From assembly GCA_017626655.1 (NCBI GenBank), contig JAGAIH010000328.1, positions 1 through 14,700 on the forward strand: DNA of 14,700 bases, written 5' to 3'. A program made the translations under genes and the position numbers. The stretch comes from Clostridia bacterium. Lineage in GTDB: Bacteria > Bacillota_A > Clostridia > Oscillospirales > CAG-272. This document shows, in pieces, positions 13,881 to 14,700 of the stretch (the first letter of the stretch is position 1; every line of letters begins with the position of its first letter). Under the pieces are notes generated by a model that searched no databases, was not told the origin of the DNA, and was given only the letters and a program-made list of their open reading frames with translations.

Positions 13881-14459
13881 ATGAGCAAATGCACCAAGGG
13901 ACTTCTCATTGCCGCCCTCTGTGTCCTGACCACCTGGCTGGGGCTGGCCTGTCTGTACACCTACTCGGTTTCCGAGGAGCTGACCATGCTCCGTAGGGAG
14001 AATCGGAGCGACACCGTTTACCTGCGTTACCGCATCCGCGAGCTGGAATCCGAGCTGGACGCGGGGGTAAAGGGACTCCTCCCCTCCGAGCCCGTTGGGG
14101 GCGGAGCGGCGGACATCGTAACCCCGCCCGCCGAGACCGGTAAGGTGCCGGAAAGCGAGGCTATGACCGACGCCGACCAGACCACCGTCTCCCCCGACAC
14201 CGAGGCGGTGACCCTCCCTGTCCATCAGTCCCCCGAGACCCAGGCTCCCGCGGAGCCCGAGACGGCGGTTCCCCCCTCCCTCTACCTCATCGCCGAGCAT
14301 AACGGCATCATCGGCCTGTTCGACGCCTCGGGGGAGCTGCTCCAATCCGTGAACGTCTTTGTCATGACCCTGCCCGAGGCCGAGCGAGAGGCGCTGGCCG
14401 TGGGCATTCCCGCCTGGTCCTGGAGCGAGGCGGTGGAGATGCTGGATAGGTATGAGTGA
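13881..14459 (+). CDS. Membrane-anchored protein with BofC-like C-terminal domain
   Basis: This 192-residue protein has one N-terminal membrane helix (7-27), a short charged, coiled-coil-prone segment (31-61, with LRRENRS and RIRELESELD) and a long Pro/Glu/Thr linker (about 65-132). A C-terminal domain follows (133-192) with YLIAEHNGIIGLFDASGELL, LPEAEREALAVGI and a final helix EAVEMLDRYE. This C-terminal pattern resembles the BofC C-terminal domain, known from the forespore protein that restrains SpoIVB protease in Bacillus sporulation. A sporulation role is therefore possible but not shown, because the domain also occurs in other Clostridia membrane proteins. The ATG at 13881 has AAAGGA 6 nt upstream; an in-frame TTG at 13860 is less likely. 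It is divergent from the penicillin-binding protein gene and ends in its own terminator. Confidence 0.72.
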   Translation: MSKCTKGLLIAALCVLTTWLGLACLYTYSVSEELTMLRRENRSDTVYLRYRIRELESELDAGVKGLLPSEPVGGGAADIVTPPAETGKVPESEAMTDADQTTVSPDTEAVTLPVHQSPETQAPAEPETAVPPSLYLIAEHNGIIGLFDASGELLQSVNVFVMTLPEAEREALAVGIPAWSWSEAVEMLDRYE

Positions 14460-14465
14460 GCAGAG

Positions 14466-14494
14466 AAAAGGACTCCCTTGTGGGGGTCCTTTTT
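14466..14494 (+). terminator. Intrinsic terminator of the BofC-like gene
   Basis: AAAAGGACTCCC (14466-14477), loop TTGT and GGGGGTCCTTTT (14482-14493) form a 12-bp stem with one G-U pair on the plus strand, ending in a T-run. It begins 6 bp after the stop codon. Confidence 0.9.
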
Positions 14495-14519
14495 GTGTTG
14501 GGTATTCTTAAAATTGCAG

Positions 14520-14700
14520 TTTATCGAACTGTTTGACGGAACAGATTAGTATGTTTTTGGGTGACCCTCATCCACCGCTATCGCGGTCCCCCTTCCCCCG
14601 AGGGGAAGGTCAATGCGTCAGCCATTTCCTTGGTTGATACCAAAAAATGTACTGATACCAATAGCTTTTCAGAGATAACGAAAAGCATGAGCCGAATACC
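14520..14700. repeat. Second, partial copy of the palindromic repeat element
   Basis: From 14520 the sequence follows the left half of the element at 3561-3868: TTTATCG, CTG, GACGGAA, then GTGACCCTCATCC (14561-14573), a small hairpin, the CCTTCCCC/GGGGAAGG palindrome (14591-14609) and the AT-rich centre with TACTGATA (near 14650). It lacks the outermost TTTCAAATTTGGG end and continues beyond the window, so the right arm cannot be judged. No gene is present in these bases. Confidence 0.75.

Overview
The window looks like chromosomal DNA from a GC-rich member of the Clostridia (Oscillospiraceae/Eubacteriales type). The grounds are strong AGGAGG-type ribosome-binding sites, sigma-A promoters that stand out as AT-rich islands in GC-rich sequence, U-tract terminators, and gene families typical of Gram-positive anaerobes: a DUF6512 protein, a BofC-like domain protein, a class A penicillin-binding protein and paired ABC exporters. 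Assignment is from family recognition only; no database search was possible.

Layout, left to right. (1) The 5' part of argininosuccinate lyase (argH, minus strand) runs off the left edge behind a perfect TTGACA-17-TATAAT promoter. (2) A small DUF6512 membrane protein (plus strand) converges on a truncated EamA/DMT transporter remnant (minus), which also keeps a perfect consensus promoter and a terminator. (3) A minus-strand block is transcribed in the order structured non-coding RNA, slipin (SPFH/Band-7 protein), palindromic repeat element, RNA ligase RtcB, terminator. (4) A minus-strand export cassette holds an XRE regulator followed by two ABC exporter half-transporters that overlap by ATGA. 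(5) A small lipoprotein with a DUF4430-like domain has its own perfect promoter and terminator. (6) A TspO/MBR-family membrane protein lies downstream of a class A penicillin-binding protein. (7) Divergent from these is a membrane-anchored protein with a BofC-like C-terminal domain and a strong terminator. (8) A second, partial copy of the palindromic element runs off the right edge.

The most interesting part is region 3. RtcB is an RNA ligase for broken RNAs. Slipins and RNAs with tRNA-like modules are reported companions of RtcB in bacterial RNA-repair loci (Ro60/Rsr-Y RNA-RtcB clusters). Here an RNA of about 260 nt, with its own extended -10 promoter and terminator and two hairpins closed by T-loop-like sequences, sits just upstream of slipin and rtcB. 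No Rsr/Ro60 gene is visible. The RNA could instead be a widespread Clostridia class such as the raiA motif that happens to lie here. The palindromic element of about 300 bp lies between slipin and rtcB; its two copies share hairpins whose stems differ in sequence but stay paired.
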